Below are positions 17,677-25,980 of a stretch of DNA of 42,224 nucleotides, one piece after another. The notes beneath the pieces were generated by a model. The model worked only from the letters and a program-made list of their open reading frames with translations, did not search any database and was not told the origin of the DNA. The DNA lies in the NCBI GenBank assembly GCA_022822865.1, contig JAJDYJ010000027.1, positions 1 through 42,224 of the forward strand, read 5' to 3'. Made by a program: the position numbers and the translations under genes. Position 1 is the stretch's first letter; the number at the start of each line of letters is the position of its first letter. This DNA is from Pseudomonadales bacterium. GTDB taxonomy: Bacteria > Pseudomonadota > Gammaproteobacteria > Pseudomonadales > Pseudohongiellaceae.

Positions 17677-18924
17677 TCAGGCGGCGGCCTCCGGGGTGAA
17701 CGCCACCGGCATGCGGATCACCGCGTTGAACCAGATGCTGCGGAGCATTTCCAACTCGCCGTCCGGGTGGATATCGGGAATGCGGGTGTAGATCTCCTTC
17801 AGCAGCGCCTGGAGCTGGTAGCGCGCGAGCCGGGCGCCGAGACAGACATGTGGCCCGGTGCCGAACGCCAGGTGCTTGTTGGCATTCTCGCGGGTGATGT
17901 CGAAGCGGTGCGGGTCGTCGAATACCGCGGGGTCGCGGTTGGCGGCGGGGTAGGACAGATAGATCTTGTCGCCCTTCGCCACCGCCTGTCCGTTGATCTC
18001 GGTGTCTTCCGTCGCCGTGCGGCGGAACTTGATCACCGGCGGCGAGTAGCGCAACACTTCTTCGACGGCGTTGGGAAGATACCGGTCCAGGTCGCTCATG
18101 AGCAATTCGAACTGATCCGGATGCTCGCCCATCAGGCGCAGGAAGTGGACCGCGGTATTCCGCGTGGTTTCGTGTCCGGCGATGGAAAGGGTCAGGAAGA
18201 ACATGCCCAGCGAGTCTTCCGGCAGCTTCGCGCCGTCGACTTCGCCGTGGGCCAGGCGGCTCATCATGGAATTGTCGGGCTTGGCGAGCTTCTCCTTCGC
18301 CACCTCCTTGCCGATTTCGAGCAGCGCCAGGGACGCGGAATTGTCCTCGTCGGCGCGGTCGGGATTTTCCGTGTCCGCCGCCTTGTTGCCCAGGGTGAAC
18401 ACGGTTTCGTACATGTCTTCGGGCACGCCGAGCAGCTTGCAGAAGGTGTAAACCGGCAGTTTCGAGGCCACGTCGAACACGAACTCGCATTCTCCCCGAC
18501 CGGCTACCGAATCGACGATGGATTTCGCCACTTCGTCGATTTCCGGCCGGAACGCCGCGAGCTCGGCGGCGGAAAAAGGCGGCAGCACGAGTTTCTTCAC
18601 CGCCAGATGGTCTTTCGGCTTCATGCCCATGATATTCGCCCGCTGGTGGGCGAGTTGCTCGGGTTCCAGGTCCCAGATGATCGGGCTGCCTTCCCAGGAA
18701 GAAAACAGTTCCTGATTGCGCGAGACATCGGTAACGTCCCCGTGCCTGGTAAGCACCCAGAATCCCTGGGTCAGGGAAGCGCCGGGCTGGGGATTGCGGT
18801 AGCTGTCCACCGGCGGATTCCAGTGCACCGGATCGTTCTCGCGCCAGGCGTCGAACAGGTGATGCGGCGGGCCGCCGCAAGAGGGAATCAGGTCGGGGTC
18901 GATCAGGTTGTCTGCAATTGGCAT
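17677..18924 (-). CDS. Cytochrome P450
   Basis: 415 residues, a normal length for a soluble bacterial P450. I-helix oxygen-binding motif AGHETTRNT, K-helix ExxR in EEVLRY, and the haem-ligand loop FGTGPHVC361LGARLAR are all present. It hydroxylates or otherwise oxidises an organic substrate using electrons from a ferredoxin/reductase pair, which is not encoded next to it. ATG at 18924 is preceded by AGGAGA; an upstream ATG would leave the ribosome site inside the gene. The N-terminus and HHLFDAWRENDPVHW resemble CYPs acting on fatty acids, terpenes or steroids, but subfamily assignment needs a search. Confidence 0.94.
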   Translation of the reverse strand: MPIADNLIDPDLIPSCGGPPHHLFDAWRENDPVHWNPPVDSYRNPQPGASLTQGFWVLTRHGDVTDVSRNQELFSSWEGSPIIWDLEPEQLAHQRANIMGMKPKDHLAVKKLVLPPFSAAELAAFRPEIDEVAKSIVDSVAGRGECEFVFDVASKLPVYTFCKLLGVPEDMYETVFTLGNKAADTENPDRADEDNSASLALLEIGKEVAKEKLAKPDNSMMSRLAHGEVDGAKLPEDSLGMFFLTLSIAGHETTRNTAVHFLRLMGEHPDQFELLMSDLDRYLPNAVEEVLRYSPPVIKFRRTATEDTEINGQAVAKGDKIYLSYPAANRDPAVFDDPHRFDITRENANKHLAFGTGPHVCLGARLARYQLQALLKEIYTRIPDIHPDGELEMLRSIWFNAVIRMPVAFTPEAAA

Positions 18925-19048
18925 GGCTTTTCTCCTTCCGACAGCAACATACAACAAGGGCGCTCATCGAACAACAAAAGTCATCGTACGGATCCCGCGA
19001 TCGCGCGCCATGCTCGCGGACTGGCGTCCAGGTTCGATCGGTCATCAT

Positions 19049-19078
19049 GGGACACCCGCAAGATTCGATGGGTGTCCC
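19049..19078. terminator. Strong inverted repeat between vapC and P450
   Basis: GGGACACCC (19049-19057) and GGGTGTCCC (19070-19078) form a 9-bp perfect stem with a 12-nt loop. On the plus strand it is followed by TTGTTT, terminator-like for rightward transcription; on the minus strand there is no T-run. It lies just beyond the vapC stop, so it may insulate the toxin operon from the P450 gene or stabilise its 3' end. Confidence 0.4.
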
Positions 19079-19083
19079 TTGTT

Positions 19084-19497
19084 TCACCCGCGCCGGTCCT
19101 GGACGCGTTTTGCACCGGGTAGGGAAGACATCTTCCGATCAAGTGTGAGAGTCGTCAATCCGGAGCGCGCGTAGTCGTCGACTATCAAACGGTCGAACAG
19201 GCCTGGACCGCTGGAAGCGGCGAGAGCCTCAAGCACGGCCGAACCGTTCAGAGGAGCCACAAGGCCGCTGGTAAGCGCGGCTCGCAGGGCGGATTTGGCG
19301 TCTTCCCTCGTTGTGCCATAGTGATGTTGAAGAGCAACGTAGGCCTCTCCAATTACCTGATTGGACGCGAATAACTCCACACCGCTTTCAGTCATCGCGG
19401 CCAACCGCTCCACGCAGGAGGAATAATCCTCGGGAGGCAGGCCGGTTACCAATCGCACGAGTACCGAAGTGTCAATCCCGATACGCCGACGGTCCAT
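19084..19497 (-). CDS. vapC: PIN-domain toxin (VapC family)
   Basis: 137 residues, the usual size of a VapC ribonuclease. The acidic residues of the PIN active site are in place: D9 in IGIDTSVLVR, E51 in NQVIGEAYVAL, D102 in LFDRLIVDDYA and D120 in LTLDRKM. These bind Mg2+ for RNA cleavage. ATG at 19497 is preceded by GAGGGAT and overlaps the antitoxin gene by 26 bp. An upstream open frame exists but lies wholly inside the antitoxin gene. The cognate antitoxin is the AbrB-type protein encoded just upstream. Confidence 0.9.
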   Translation of the reverse strand: MDRRRIGIDTSVLVRLVTGLPPEDYSSCVERLAAMTESGVELFASNQVIGEAYVALQHHYGTTREDAKSALRAALTSGLVAPLNGSAVLEALAASSGPGLFDRLIVDDYARSGLTTLTLDRKMSSLPGAKRVQDRRG

Positions 19498-19717
19498 ATC
19501 CCTCGTCCCGGAATTCTCGAATATTGAAGGAAGGCGTTTCGGGCTTGATCTTGTCCCGCAACCCACCGAGTTTGGACATGTCGACCCGCTTGGGTTTGAG
19601 GACGTATCCGCCGCGGGCCCTGGTCAACTCGAGACGATCGCCCGGACCCACGCCCATCTCCTTCAGCACTTTGGCGGGAAACGTAACCTGGCGTTTGGAC
19701 GTAATTTTGATCAGCAT
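19472..19717 (-). CDS. vapB: AbrB/SpoVT-type antitoxin (VapB)
   Basis: 81 residues. The N-terminal swapped-hairpin DNA-binding domain is clear (ITSKRQVTFPAKVLKEMGV, then GDRLELTRARGGYVLKP); the C-terminal tail is presumably the toxin-neutralising part. Such proteins bind and block their PIN toxin and repress their own operon. ATG at 19717 has GGAG eight bases upstream. The next gene is the PIN toxin, overlapping by 26 bp. Confidence 0.88.
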   Translation of the reverse strand: MLIKITSKRQVTFPAKVLKEMGVGPGDRLELTRARGGYVLKPKRVDMSKLGGLRDKIKPETPSFNIREFRDEGYGPSAYRD

Positions 19718-19729
19718 GACGTATCTCCT

Positions 19730-19770
19730 TACCCAGAAGCTACTTCAGAAAGGCAATAACGTCAAGCTGT
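19730..19770 (-). promoter_or_regulatory. Possible vapBC promoter
   Basis: Reading leftward upstream of vapB, TTGACG is followed after 17 bases by TAGCTT. The -35 box is near-consensus and the spacing ideal, but the -10 box matches only at T, A and final T. Position just upstream of the antitoxin ribosome site is suitable. Confidence 0.3.
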
Positions 19771-19780
19771 TGCCGGGAAT

Positions 19781-20173
19781 CTACAGGTCGGGATCGGAAG
19801 TCCCGGCAGCGGGGGGCGATCCTACTTCCGCGTTGGCCTGGACGCCGACGACGTTTTCTACGACCGCCAGTCTCGCATTGATGTCGGACAGTCTCGTATT
19901 AATGTCGGAGAGTTCGACTTCGACGCTGTCGAGGCGAGTTTCGACCCGGTCGATTCTCCGTTCGACGCCATTGAAGCGTTCGTCCATGCGCAGGTTCAGA
20001 TCGTCGATGCGCCGGTCGACGCCGGCGAATCCCTGATTCAGCGCGATCAGCGCAATCGCCGCGACCGCGACGAAAACACTCGTGTGCGTCCAGTTCAGGA
20101 CGAGGTGGATCGATGTGGGCCTCGCGCCCCGCCGCGACCGGCGGTTCTGGCTGGACTGTTCCTGCGCCTTCAT
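19781..20173 (-). CDS. Small membrane-anchored coiled-coil protein
   Basis: 130 residues, family not recognised. A basic N-terminus (NRRSRRGAR, 10-18) precedes a single membrane segment (about 31-46, SVFVAVAAIALIALNQ). It is followed by a long heptad-patterned coiled coil (about 50-110) with degenerate repeats of the type RIDDLNLRMDERF, RRIDRVETRLDSVE, ELSDINTRLSDINARL, and a Gly/Pro-rich tail. Positive-inside charge predicts the coil is periplasmic. ATG at 20173 is preceded by GAGGGAGAAAC. Proteins of this layout are common near transporters and toxin modules, without assigned function. It sits between the importer operon and vapBC, in the same orientation. Confidence 0.75.
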   Translation of the reverse strand: MKAQEQSSQNRRSRRGARPTSIHLVLNWTHTSVFVAVAAIALIALNQGFAGVDRRIDDLNLRMDERFNGVERRIDRVETRLDSVEVELSDINTRLSDINARLAVVENVVGVQANAEVGSPPAAGTSDPDL

Positions 20174-20257
20174 GTTTCTCCCTCTGGCGTTTGCCGTCCA
20201 AGTATAGGCGAGGCCCATGACAAGGCGAAGAATTCGCCCGAAATTTTCTTACAGGTT

Positions 20258-21082
20258 TCAGAGATCGACCGACAGGTTCAATGCGGCGCGGTCCAGGGGC
20301 TCGAGTTTTTCGTCGGGGTCGGGCGAGGGGATGGCGGAAAGTAGTAATCGGGTGTAGTCGTGCCTGGGGTTCGTGAAAATCTCGTCGACGGGGCCCTGCT
20401 CTACTATCGAACCGGCGTACATCACCAGTATGTGATCGCAGAATTCGCGGACCACTCGCAGGTCATGGGCGACAAACAGATAGGTAAGGCCGAACTCGGA
20501 CTGCAATCGGGCGAGCAGGTCCAGTATCTGCGCCTGCACCGACACATCCAGGGCTGACACGGATTCGTCGCAAACGACGAGTCGAGGCTCCAGAATCAAT
20601 GCCCGGGCAATGCCGATACGCTGCCTTTGGCCGCCTGAAAACGCATGGGGGAAACGCGACGCCGCGCCGGGGTCCAGTTGCACTTTCCGCAGCATGTCCA
20701 GCACCCGTTGCCTGCGCCAGGCCTTGTCTCCGAGATCGTGGACGATCAGCGGTTCTTCCAGGATCGCCTGAACCGTCATCCGGGGGTTGAGGGACGCGAA
20801 CGGATCCTGAAAGATCATCTGGATTTCCCTGCGCAGCGGCAACAGTTCCCTTGCCGTCAGCCCGTCGAGTTCCCGCCAGCCATCGCGGCTGTTGTAGCGC
20901 ACCGTGCCCGAATCGGGATCGATGGCGCGCAGGATGCAGCGCACCAGTGTGGTCTTGCCGGAACCGGACTCGCCGACGATGCCCAGGGAAGTGGACTCAT
21001 CGACATCGAAGGAAACCGATCGCACCACGTCCTGCCCGGCGAAAGACTTATTCAGATCGCTTACCGACAGTATCCGGGTCAT
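20258..21082 (-). CDS. ABC transporter ATP-binding protein (dipeptide/oligopeptide type, OppF/DppF-like)
   Basis: 274 residues. Walker A GESGSGKTT at 37-45, Q-loop MIFQDPFASLNPRM, signature SGGQRQRIGIARAL, Walker B VVCDESVSALD and the switch His in VAHDLRVV are intact. Together with the paired ATPase upstream it powers import. The ATG at 21082 overlaps the upstream stop as ATGA. It is slightly short, but the C-terminal oligopeptide-transporter segment (PRHDYTRLLLSAIPSPDP) is present. Last gene of the five-gene importer operon. Confidence 0.92.
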   Translation of the reverse strand: MTRILSVSDLNKSFAGQDVVRSVSFDVDESTSLGIVGESGSGKTTLVRCILRAIDPDSGTVRYNSRDGWRELDGLTARELLPLRREIQMIFQDPFASLNPRMTVQAILEEPLIVHDLGDKAWRRQRVLDMLRKVQLDPGAASRFPHAFSGGQRQRIGIARALILEPRLVVCDESVSALDVSVQAQILDLLARLQSEFGLTYLFVAHDLRVVREFCDHILVMYAGSIVEQGPVDEIFTNPRHDYTRLLLSAIPSPDPDEKLEPLDRAALNLSVDL

Positions 21083-21906
21083 TGGCTGAACTCGCGCGTT
21101 CGCGCGCCTGGCATCGACGCCAGCAAGTGAATGGAATAGGGATGCCGCGGGCTCTTCAATACTTGCCGGACGCTGCCGGACTCCACGACCTTCCCGTCAT
21201 GCATGACGACCACGCGATCGGCAATCTGCGCCACCACCCCGAGATCGTGAGTGATGAACAGTACCGAATTCCTCAGCTTGCGCTGAAGCGACCTGATCAG
21301 AACCAGAATTTCCGCCTGAATCGTAACGTCCAGCGCCGTGGTGGGCTCATCGCAAATGAGCAATTGAGGGTGGCAGATCAATGCCATGGCGATGATTACC
21401 CGCTGGCGCATTCCGCCCGAAAACTCGAACGGGTACATGCGCATTCTTCGTTCGACATCCGTAAGACCCACCTGCTCCAGCATCGCGGCGGCTTCATCCC
21501 AGGCGGTCTCGCGGCTGACCCGGCGATGACAAAGCACAGCCTCGGCCACCTGATCGCCTATGCGATGCACCGGCGACAACGCCGTCATGGGCTCCTGGAA
21601 CACCATGCTCACCAGCCCGCCGCGCAGATCCAGCAGGCGCGGGTCGCGTTCGGTGAGCGAGGAAATCGATATCGGCTCTTCGTCCCCGGGGCGCAGGACG
21701 ATCTCGCCGGAGCTTTGCGCGGATTCCGGCAGCAGCCGCATGATGCTGTTGCCGGTGACCGTTTTGCCCGAGCCGGATTCCCCGACCACCGCCGTGATGC
21801 AATCCCGGGGCACGTCGAAGCTCACCTCGTCGAGCGCCCGCACGGCGCCGAGTTCGGTCCTGAACTCGACAACCAGGTCCTTGACCGTCAGCAGCGGCTC
21901 GCTCAC
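21079..21906 (-). CDS. ABC transporter ATP-binding protein (dipeptide/oligopeptide type, OppD/DppD-like)
   Basis: 275 residues from a GTG start at 21906 that overlaps the permease stop as GTGA. Walker A GESGSGKTVTG, Q-loop MVFQEPMTALSPVHRIG, signature SGGMRQRVIIAMAL, Walker B LLICDEPTTALDVT and switch His in ITHDLGVVAQ identify the first ATPase of an oligopeptide-type importer. It ends overlapping the second ATPase gene (ATGA). The frame remains open upstream but that stretch belongs to the permease gene in another frame. Confidence 0.92.
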   Translation of the reverse strand: MSEPLLTVKDLVVEFRTELGAVRALDEVSFDVPRDCITAVVGESGSGKTVTGNSIMRLLPESAQSSGEIVLRPGDEEPISISSLTERDPRLLDLRGGLVSMVFQEPMTALSPVHRIGDQVAEAVLCHRRVSRETAWDEAAAMLEQVGLTDVERRMRMYPFEFSGGMRQRVIIAMALICHPQLLICDEPTTALDVTIQAEILVLIRSLQRKLRNSVLFITHDLGVVAQIADRVVVMHDGKVVESGSVRQVLKSPRHPYSIHLLASMPGARTREFSQ

Positions 21907-23009
21907 GACTTTCCCGGGTTGCTGAACGGATCCGCGGCGTCGCGCAGTCCGTCTCCGAGCAGATTGAAGGCGATCACGGTGACGACGATGAATGCGCCCG
22001 GCAGCAGCAGCCAGGGCGTCAGGACGATGACCTGGTAATTCTGCGCCTGCTGCAGCAGCACGCCCCAACTCACCACCGGCGCGCGCAAGCCGATGCCGAG
22101 AAAACTGAGCGCCGTTTCACCCAGGATCATGGCCGGCACCGCAAGCGTCGCCGTGGTGATTATGTGACTCGCGAAACTCGGCAACATATGCCGAAAGACG
22201 ATGCGAGTATCGTTGGCGCCGACGAGGCGCGCCGCAACGACGAAATCTTCCTCGCGCATTGCCAGGAATCGTCCGCGCACCTGTCTTGCCAGGGTAGTCC
22301 AGCCGAACAGGGACAATATGATGGTGACCCCGAAGTATGTCGTGATGGGTGACCAGGCGGCCGGCAACGCAGCCGACAAGGCCATCCACAAGGGCAAGGT
22401 CGGAATGGATTGCAGCACTTCCGTCATGCGTTGCACGGCAGCATCGGCAATGCCGCCCAGATAGCCCGCGAATCCGCCGAGCAATACCCCCAGAAACAGG
22501 GTAAGGCCCACACCCACAATACCTATCGAAAGCGAAACGCGCGCGCCATGGAGAACGCGGGTGAACATGTCCCGTCCCAGGGAGTCGGTGCCGAACCAGT
22601 GGAAGTATTCGCCGCCGGCCTGCTCCACTCCGAACAGGTGGCGGTCCGCGGGGAAGATTCCCCACATCCGGTACGGTTCGCCTTCAGCGAAGAACCGCAG
22701 TTCGAATCGCGTACCGGTGTCGTCCCGATACTCGCGCATCCAGGTATCCGGATCGATGGTCAGGTCCAGGCCGTAGACAAAAGGCCGGAGGTGAAACCGG
22801 CCGTCCGCGTCGAAGAATCGAATCTCCATCGGCGGCGCGTTGATCGCCCTGGCGTTGCGTTGTTCGGGCGTGTACGGGCTGATGAATTCGCATAGCAGGG
22901 CCAGCAGATAGAGAAAGACCAGAACGCCACCGGCGATCATGGCCAGCCGGTGGCGGCGGAATCGCAGCCAGGCGAGTCGACCGGGCGATAGCTGGTCAAG
23001 CTCGCTCAT
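21903..23009 (-). CDS. ABC transporter permease (OppC/DppC-like)
   Basis: 368-residue inner-membrane permease. An N-terminal membrane segment (LAMIAGGVLVFLYLLALLCE) is followed by a long periplasmic insert with YRMWGIFPADRHLFG and HWFGTDSLGRDMFTRVLHG, the classic OppC motif. A five-helix core follows with the EAA loop VAARLVGANDTRIVFRHMLP that contacts the ATPases. ATG at 23009 lies inside the end of the upstream permease gene (14-bp overlap). The insert before the FGTDSLGRD motif is longer than in many DppC proteins, as in OppC types for larger substrates. Confidence 0.92.
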   Translation of the reverse strand: MSELDQLSPGRLAWLRFRRHRLAMIAGGVLVFLYLLALLCEFISPYTPEQRNARAINAPPMEIRFFDADGRFHLRPFVYGLDLTIDPDTWMREYRDDTGTRFELRFFAEGEPYRMWGIFPADRHLFGVEQAGGEYFHWFGTDSLGRDMFTRVLHGARVSLSIGIVGVGLTLFLGVLLGGFAGYLGGIADAAVQRMTEVLQSIPTLPLWMALSAALPAAWSPITTYFGVTIILSLFGWTTLARQVRGRFLAMREEDFVVAARLVGANDTRIVFRHMLPSFASHIITTATLAVPAMILGETALSFLGIGLRAPVVSWGVLLQQAQNYQVIVLTPWLLLPGAFIVVTVIAFNLLGDGLRDAADPFSNPGKS

Positions 23010-23985
23010 GGCGAATCCTCGGGTCGACCCAGGCCAGCAGCAGATCGGACAACAACATGCCCACCACGGTGAGCACGCTCAGCAACATGATGAGACTGCC
23101 GGCGAGATACATGTCCTGCGTAATGAGCGACTGCACCAGCAAGGGGCCCGTGGTCGGCAGATTGAGCACCACGCCCACGATCGCCTCGCCGGAAATCAGG
23201 GCGGGCAACAGCAGGCCGATGGTGCTGATGAACGGGTTGATGGCGATGCGCACCGGATACTTCAGCAGGAGCTTCAGCGGCGGCACGCCCTTGGCGCGGG
23301 CCGTCGTCACGTAGGGCTTGCGAAGTTCATCCAGCAAATTGGCGCGCATCAGGCGCATGGTGATCGCCATGCCCGACGTGCCGATCACGATGACGGGGAT
23401 CCACAGGTGGGCGAGCAAGTCCACAAAACGGGCCCAGCTCCAGGGCGCATTGAGATACTCCGGGGAAAACAGGCCGCCGAAACTCAGCCCGAACCAGGTG
23501 TAACCCAGGTACATCAATATCAGGGCGATGAGAAAATTCGGCGTGGCCAGGCCGATCAGGCCCGCGGTGGTGAAAGCGTAGTCGGCTACCGAGTACTGGC
23601 GAACGGCGGAATAGATGCCGATCGGCAAGGCGAGCAGCCAGGTGAAAAGCAAGGCGCCCACCGTGACCAGCAAGGTGTACCCCAGACGCTCCCACACCAG
23701 TTCGTTGACCGGCCTGGCGTACAGGTAGGAAAAGCCCATATCGCCGGTGATGAAGTTGCCGATCCAGCTCAGGTATTGAACGGGAATGGGCTGGTCGAGA
23801 TTGTATTGGGCGCGCAGATTCCGCACGCGCTCATCGGACATTTCCACGCCGGTCGCCGAAAGCCGGTCGAGCGTCGAGGTGACGATGTCGCCTTCCGGCA
23901 ACTGGATAACCGTGAAGACCAGGACCGAAATGACCGCCAGGGTCGGGATCATGCCCAACAGGCGGCGCAGCACATAGCGTCTCAC
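22996..23985 (-). CDS. ABC transporter permease (OppB/DppB-like)
   Basis: 329 residues starting at GTG 23985, where GTGA overlaps the stop of the binding-protein gene. The N-terminus RRYVLRRLLGMIPTLAVISVLVFTVIQL is typical of OppB. LRAQYNLDQPIPVQYLSWIGNFITGDMGFSY and the EAA loop YVTTARAKGVPPLKLLLKYPVR confirm the family. It forms the channel with the second permease encoded immediately downstream. An open frame continues upstream, but all of it lies within the binding-protein gene. Confidence 0.92.
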   Translation of the reverse strand: MRRYVLRRLLGMIPTLAVISVLVFTVIQLPEGDIVTSTLDRLSATGVEMSDERVRNLRAQYNLDQPIPVQYLSWIGNFITGDMGFSYLYARPVNELVWERLGYTLLVTVGALLFTWLLALPIGIYSAVRQYSVADYAFTTAGLIGLATPNFLIALILMYLGYTWFGLSFGGLFSPEYLNAPWSWARFVDLLAHLWIPVIVIGTSGMAITMRLMRANLLDELRKPYVTTARAKGVPPLKLLLKYPVRIAINPFISTIGLLLPALISGEAIVGVVLNLPTTGPLLVQSLITQDMYLAGSLIMLLSVLTVVGMLLSDLLLAWVDPRIRHERA

Positions 23986-25931
23986 TGATCGAGATACCAG
24001 GTGGCGGGATGGTAAGGCATGGTCCAGCGGATATCCCAGCCCCAGAGACCGGATTCGACGACGTTCCTGAGTCGATTCGACGTCACCACGGGGTGCGGCG
24101 CGAGTCCGACGGTGCCTATGGTCCAGACGTTTTCGGCATTGGCGGCCAGAATCCGTTTGCCCAGTTGCACACGGCGTTCGGGATCCATGGTAGTGGCCAG
24201 CTCGTCCGCCCAAAGCTGAAGCTGGCGAATTTCAGGCGGCGGCTCCTCGCCCAGGCTGCCGCCGGTCAGATACCAGCGGGACCACTCGCTCCACATCGCC
24301 AGGCTGGCGGCGAGCTTTCGCGGCGCCCAGAAGTCCGGATTGATCGGAAACAGGATGTCGGTGGTGCGGTCCGCGTGCCATACCGTCATTTCCAGCTCGC
24401 CCGCGATGGCCCGGGAATATTGCAACTCACGATCGATCAGCCGCTGCCGCGCATCGATGCCGACGGCGTTCCAGTAACTCGCAACCAGTTCCATGGACAC
24501 CTGTTTCGGCGTTTCGGTATCGACGTATTCGACCGTGAGCGTCATACTTTCTCCATCGGGAAACTCGCGCAGTCCGTCTCCGTCGATATCCAGCAGGCCG
24601 ATTTCGTCGAGCAGCGCGTTGGCCGCGTCGACATCGTATTCGGCATATGCCGTAGCGAATTCCGGTTCGAAATAATCGCTGTCGGGAATGACCGTCACCT
24701 GCCGGGGCGTGCCGCGGCCGAAGTAAATGATCTCGTTCATCTCGTCACGATCGATGGCCATCGACAAGGCGCGGCGGAAGCGGACGTCGTTGAACAGGGC
24801 GCGCTTGCGCTCGTCGGCGATATTCATGTTGGCCTGAATCGACAGGTCGCTGCCGTGGAGCCGATTCCAGATATTGACCTTGATGCCGCTGCCGCGTTCG
24901 CCCAGCTTGAGCAGCGGGATGTCCTGGGTGGGCAGGCGCACGCCGGCGAAGTCCAGTTGTCCGGTGGACGCCTTGGCCACCGCAACCTCGTTCTCCCTTA
25001 CGTCCTGGGCTTCGATGGCGTCGATATACGGCAATTGCCTGCCTTCGGGATCGATCTTGAAGTAGTAGGGATTGCGCCTGTAGGTATACAGGCCGGGCGT
25101 CAGACCCTCGGCCTGAAAGGCGTTCAGGGTGGGTTGGTTCACCAGGTCCGGGAACAGCCGCTTTTGCATGCTGGTGATCATGAACGCCGACCAACTGCTG
25201 AATCCCATCTCCTCCATCCGCGCGTCGATCGCCCCGGCGCTGGCGTAGTCCGGATGAAACTCCCTGAAGTAGTGTTTGGGCATCAGAAAGTACTCGGGGG
25301 ATTGAGCCACGTAATTGATGAAGAACGGATTCGGCTCGGGGAAGGTGAAGACGAGCGTCCAGGGGTCGGCGGCATGCAGTTCCAGCCCGATGAAGTCAGG
25401 CAGCGTAACCGGCATGAATCCGGAGTTGAGTTGCAGGTCGTTGACCGTGAACAATACGTCGTCCGCGGTAAGCGGGCGCCCGTCGGACCATTTCAATCCC
25501 CGGCGCAACCTGACCGTCAGCCGGCGGCCGCCGTCGCTGTAAGTCCAGGATTCCGCCAGGTTCGGCAGGATGGTCTTGTGGTCGGGCGAGATGGTGAACA
25601 GCCCTTCCGGGCTGATGAACATGCTGCGGTCGTCGGCGATGATGCGAGCCGTGCCGCCATAAGCGCCCATGGAATCGAGGGACGCGATGACCACGGGATC
25701 GTCCGGCAGTCTCTGTTCCACCGGCGGCAGTCCCTGCCCTTCGAGCACGGGACTTTGCGAGAACGAGTCGATGCCGAGTTGCGAGGCTGTCCTGGCGGGC
25801 TCGAGCCAGGCCGCGGGCCAATCAGGCTCCGCGGCGTTGGCGGAAAGGCTTGAACCCGCGGCCAGTGCGAGGACTATCCAGAGGCCCGCGCCGGAACGGC
25901 GGGGCAATCCATGGCGGAACATTGTATTCAT
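23982..25931 (-). CDS. ABC transporter substrate-binding protein (family 5)
   Basis: 649-residue periplasmic binding protein with a signal peptide (hydrophobic 17-33, cleavage near NAA). Family 5 motifs are clear: ILPNLAESWTYSDGGRRLTVRLRRGLKWSDGRPLTADDVLFTVNDL, given here only as the region at about 120-168, and VRFRRALSMAIDRDEMNE later. It is larger than typical DppA/OppA (about 540), with an N-terminal extension (WPAAWLEPARTASQLG) and extra loops, suggesting a specialised ligand. Family 5 proteins bind peptides, but also glycosides, nickel and opines, so the ligand is open. It is first in the importer operon and divergent from the phytanoyl-CoA dioxygenase-like gene. Confidence 0.9.
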   Translation of the reverse strand: MNTMFRHGLPRRSGAGLWIVLALAAGSSLSANAAEPDWPAAWLEPARTASQLGIDSFSQSPVLEGQGLPPVEQRLPDDPVVIASLDSMGAYGGTARIIADDRSMFISPEGLFTISPDHKTILPNLAESWTYSDGGRRLTVRLRRGLKWSDGRPLTADDVLFTVNDLQLNSGFMPVTLPDFIGLELHAADPWTLVFTFPEPNPFFINYVAQSPEYFLMPKHYFREFHPDYASAGAIDARMEEMGFSSWSAFMITSMQKRLFPDLVNQPTLNAFQAEGLTPGLYTYRRNPYYFKIDPEGRQLPYIDAIEAQDVRENEVAVAKASTGQLDFAGVRLPTQDIPLLKLGERGSGIKVNIWNRLHGSDLSIQANMNIADERKRALFNDVRFRRALSMAIDRDEMNEIIYFGRGTPRQVTVIPDSDYFEPEFATAYAEYDVDAANALLDEIGLLDIDGDGLREFPDGESMTLTVEYVDTETPKQVSMELVASYWNAVGIDARQRLIDRELQYSRAIAGELEMTVWHADRTTDILFPINPDFWAPRKLAASLAMWSEWSRWYLTGGSLGEEPPPEIRQLQLWADELATTMDPERRVQLGKRILAANAENVWTIGTVGLAPHPVVTSNRLRNVVESGLWGWDIRWTMPYHPATWYLDQ

Positions 25932-25980
25932 GGCTGTGCAGGATAATATAACCGCGGCAAAAGAAAACCAGGAGATTGAC
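25932..25980. promoter_or_regulatory. Short divergent intergenic region with shared AT-rich core
   Basis: Only 49 bp separate the importer operon start from the TTG start of the dioxygenase-like gene. They contain GATAATATAAC, the only AT-rich stretch nearby, which offers a -10-like hexamer in both directions. No clear -35 boxes were found. AGGAG at its right end is the ribosome site of the rightward gene. Confidence 0.3.

Noticed and set aside
21907-22068. Upstream extension of the first ATPase gene
   Set aside because: It lies inside the permease gene in another frame and has no family similarity; the GTG overlapping the permease stop fits the operon pattern.
24009-25853. A 614-codon open frame opposite the substrate-binding protein gene
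   Set aside because: Antisense shadow of a well-supported family 5 binding protein; no domain and no ribosome site.
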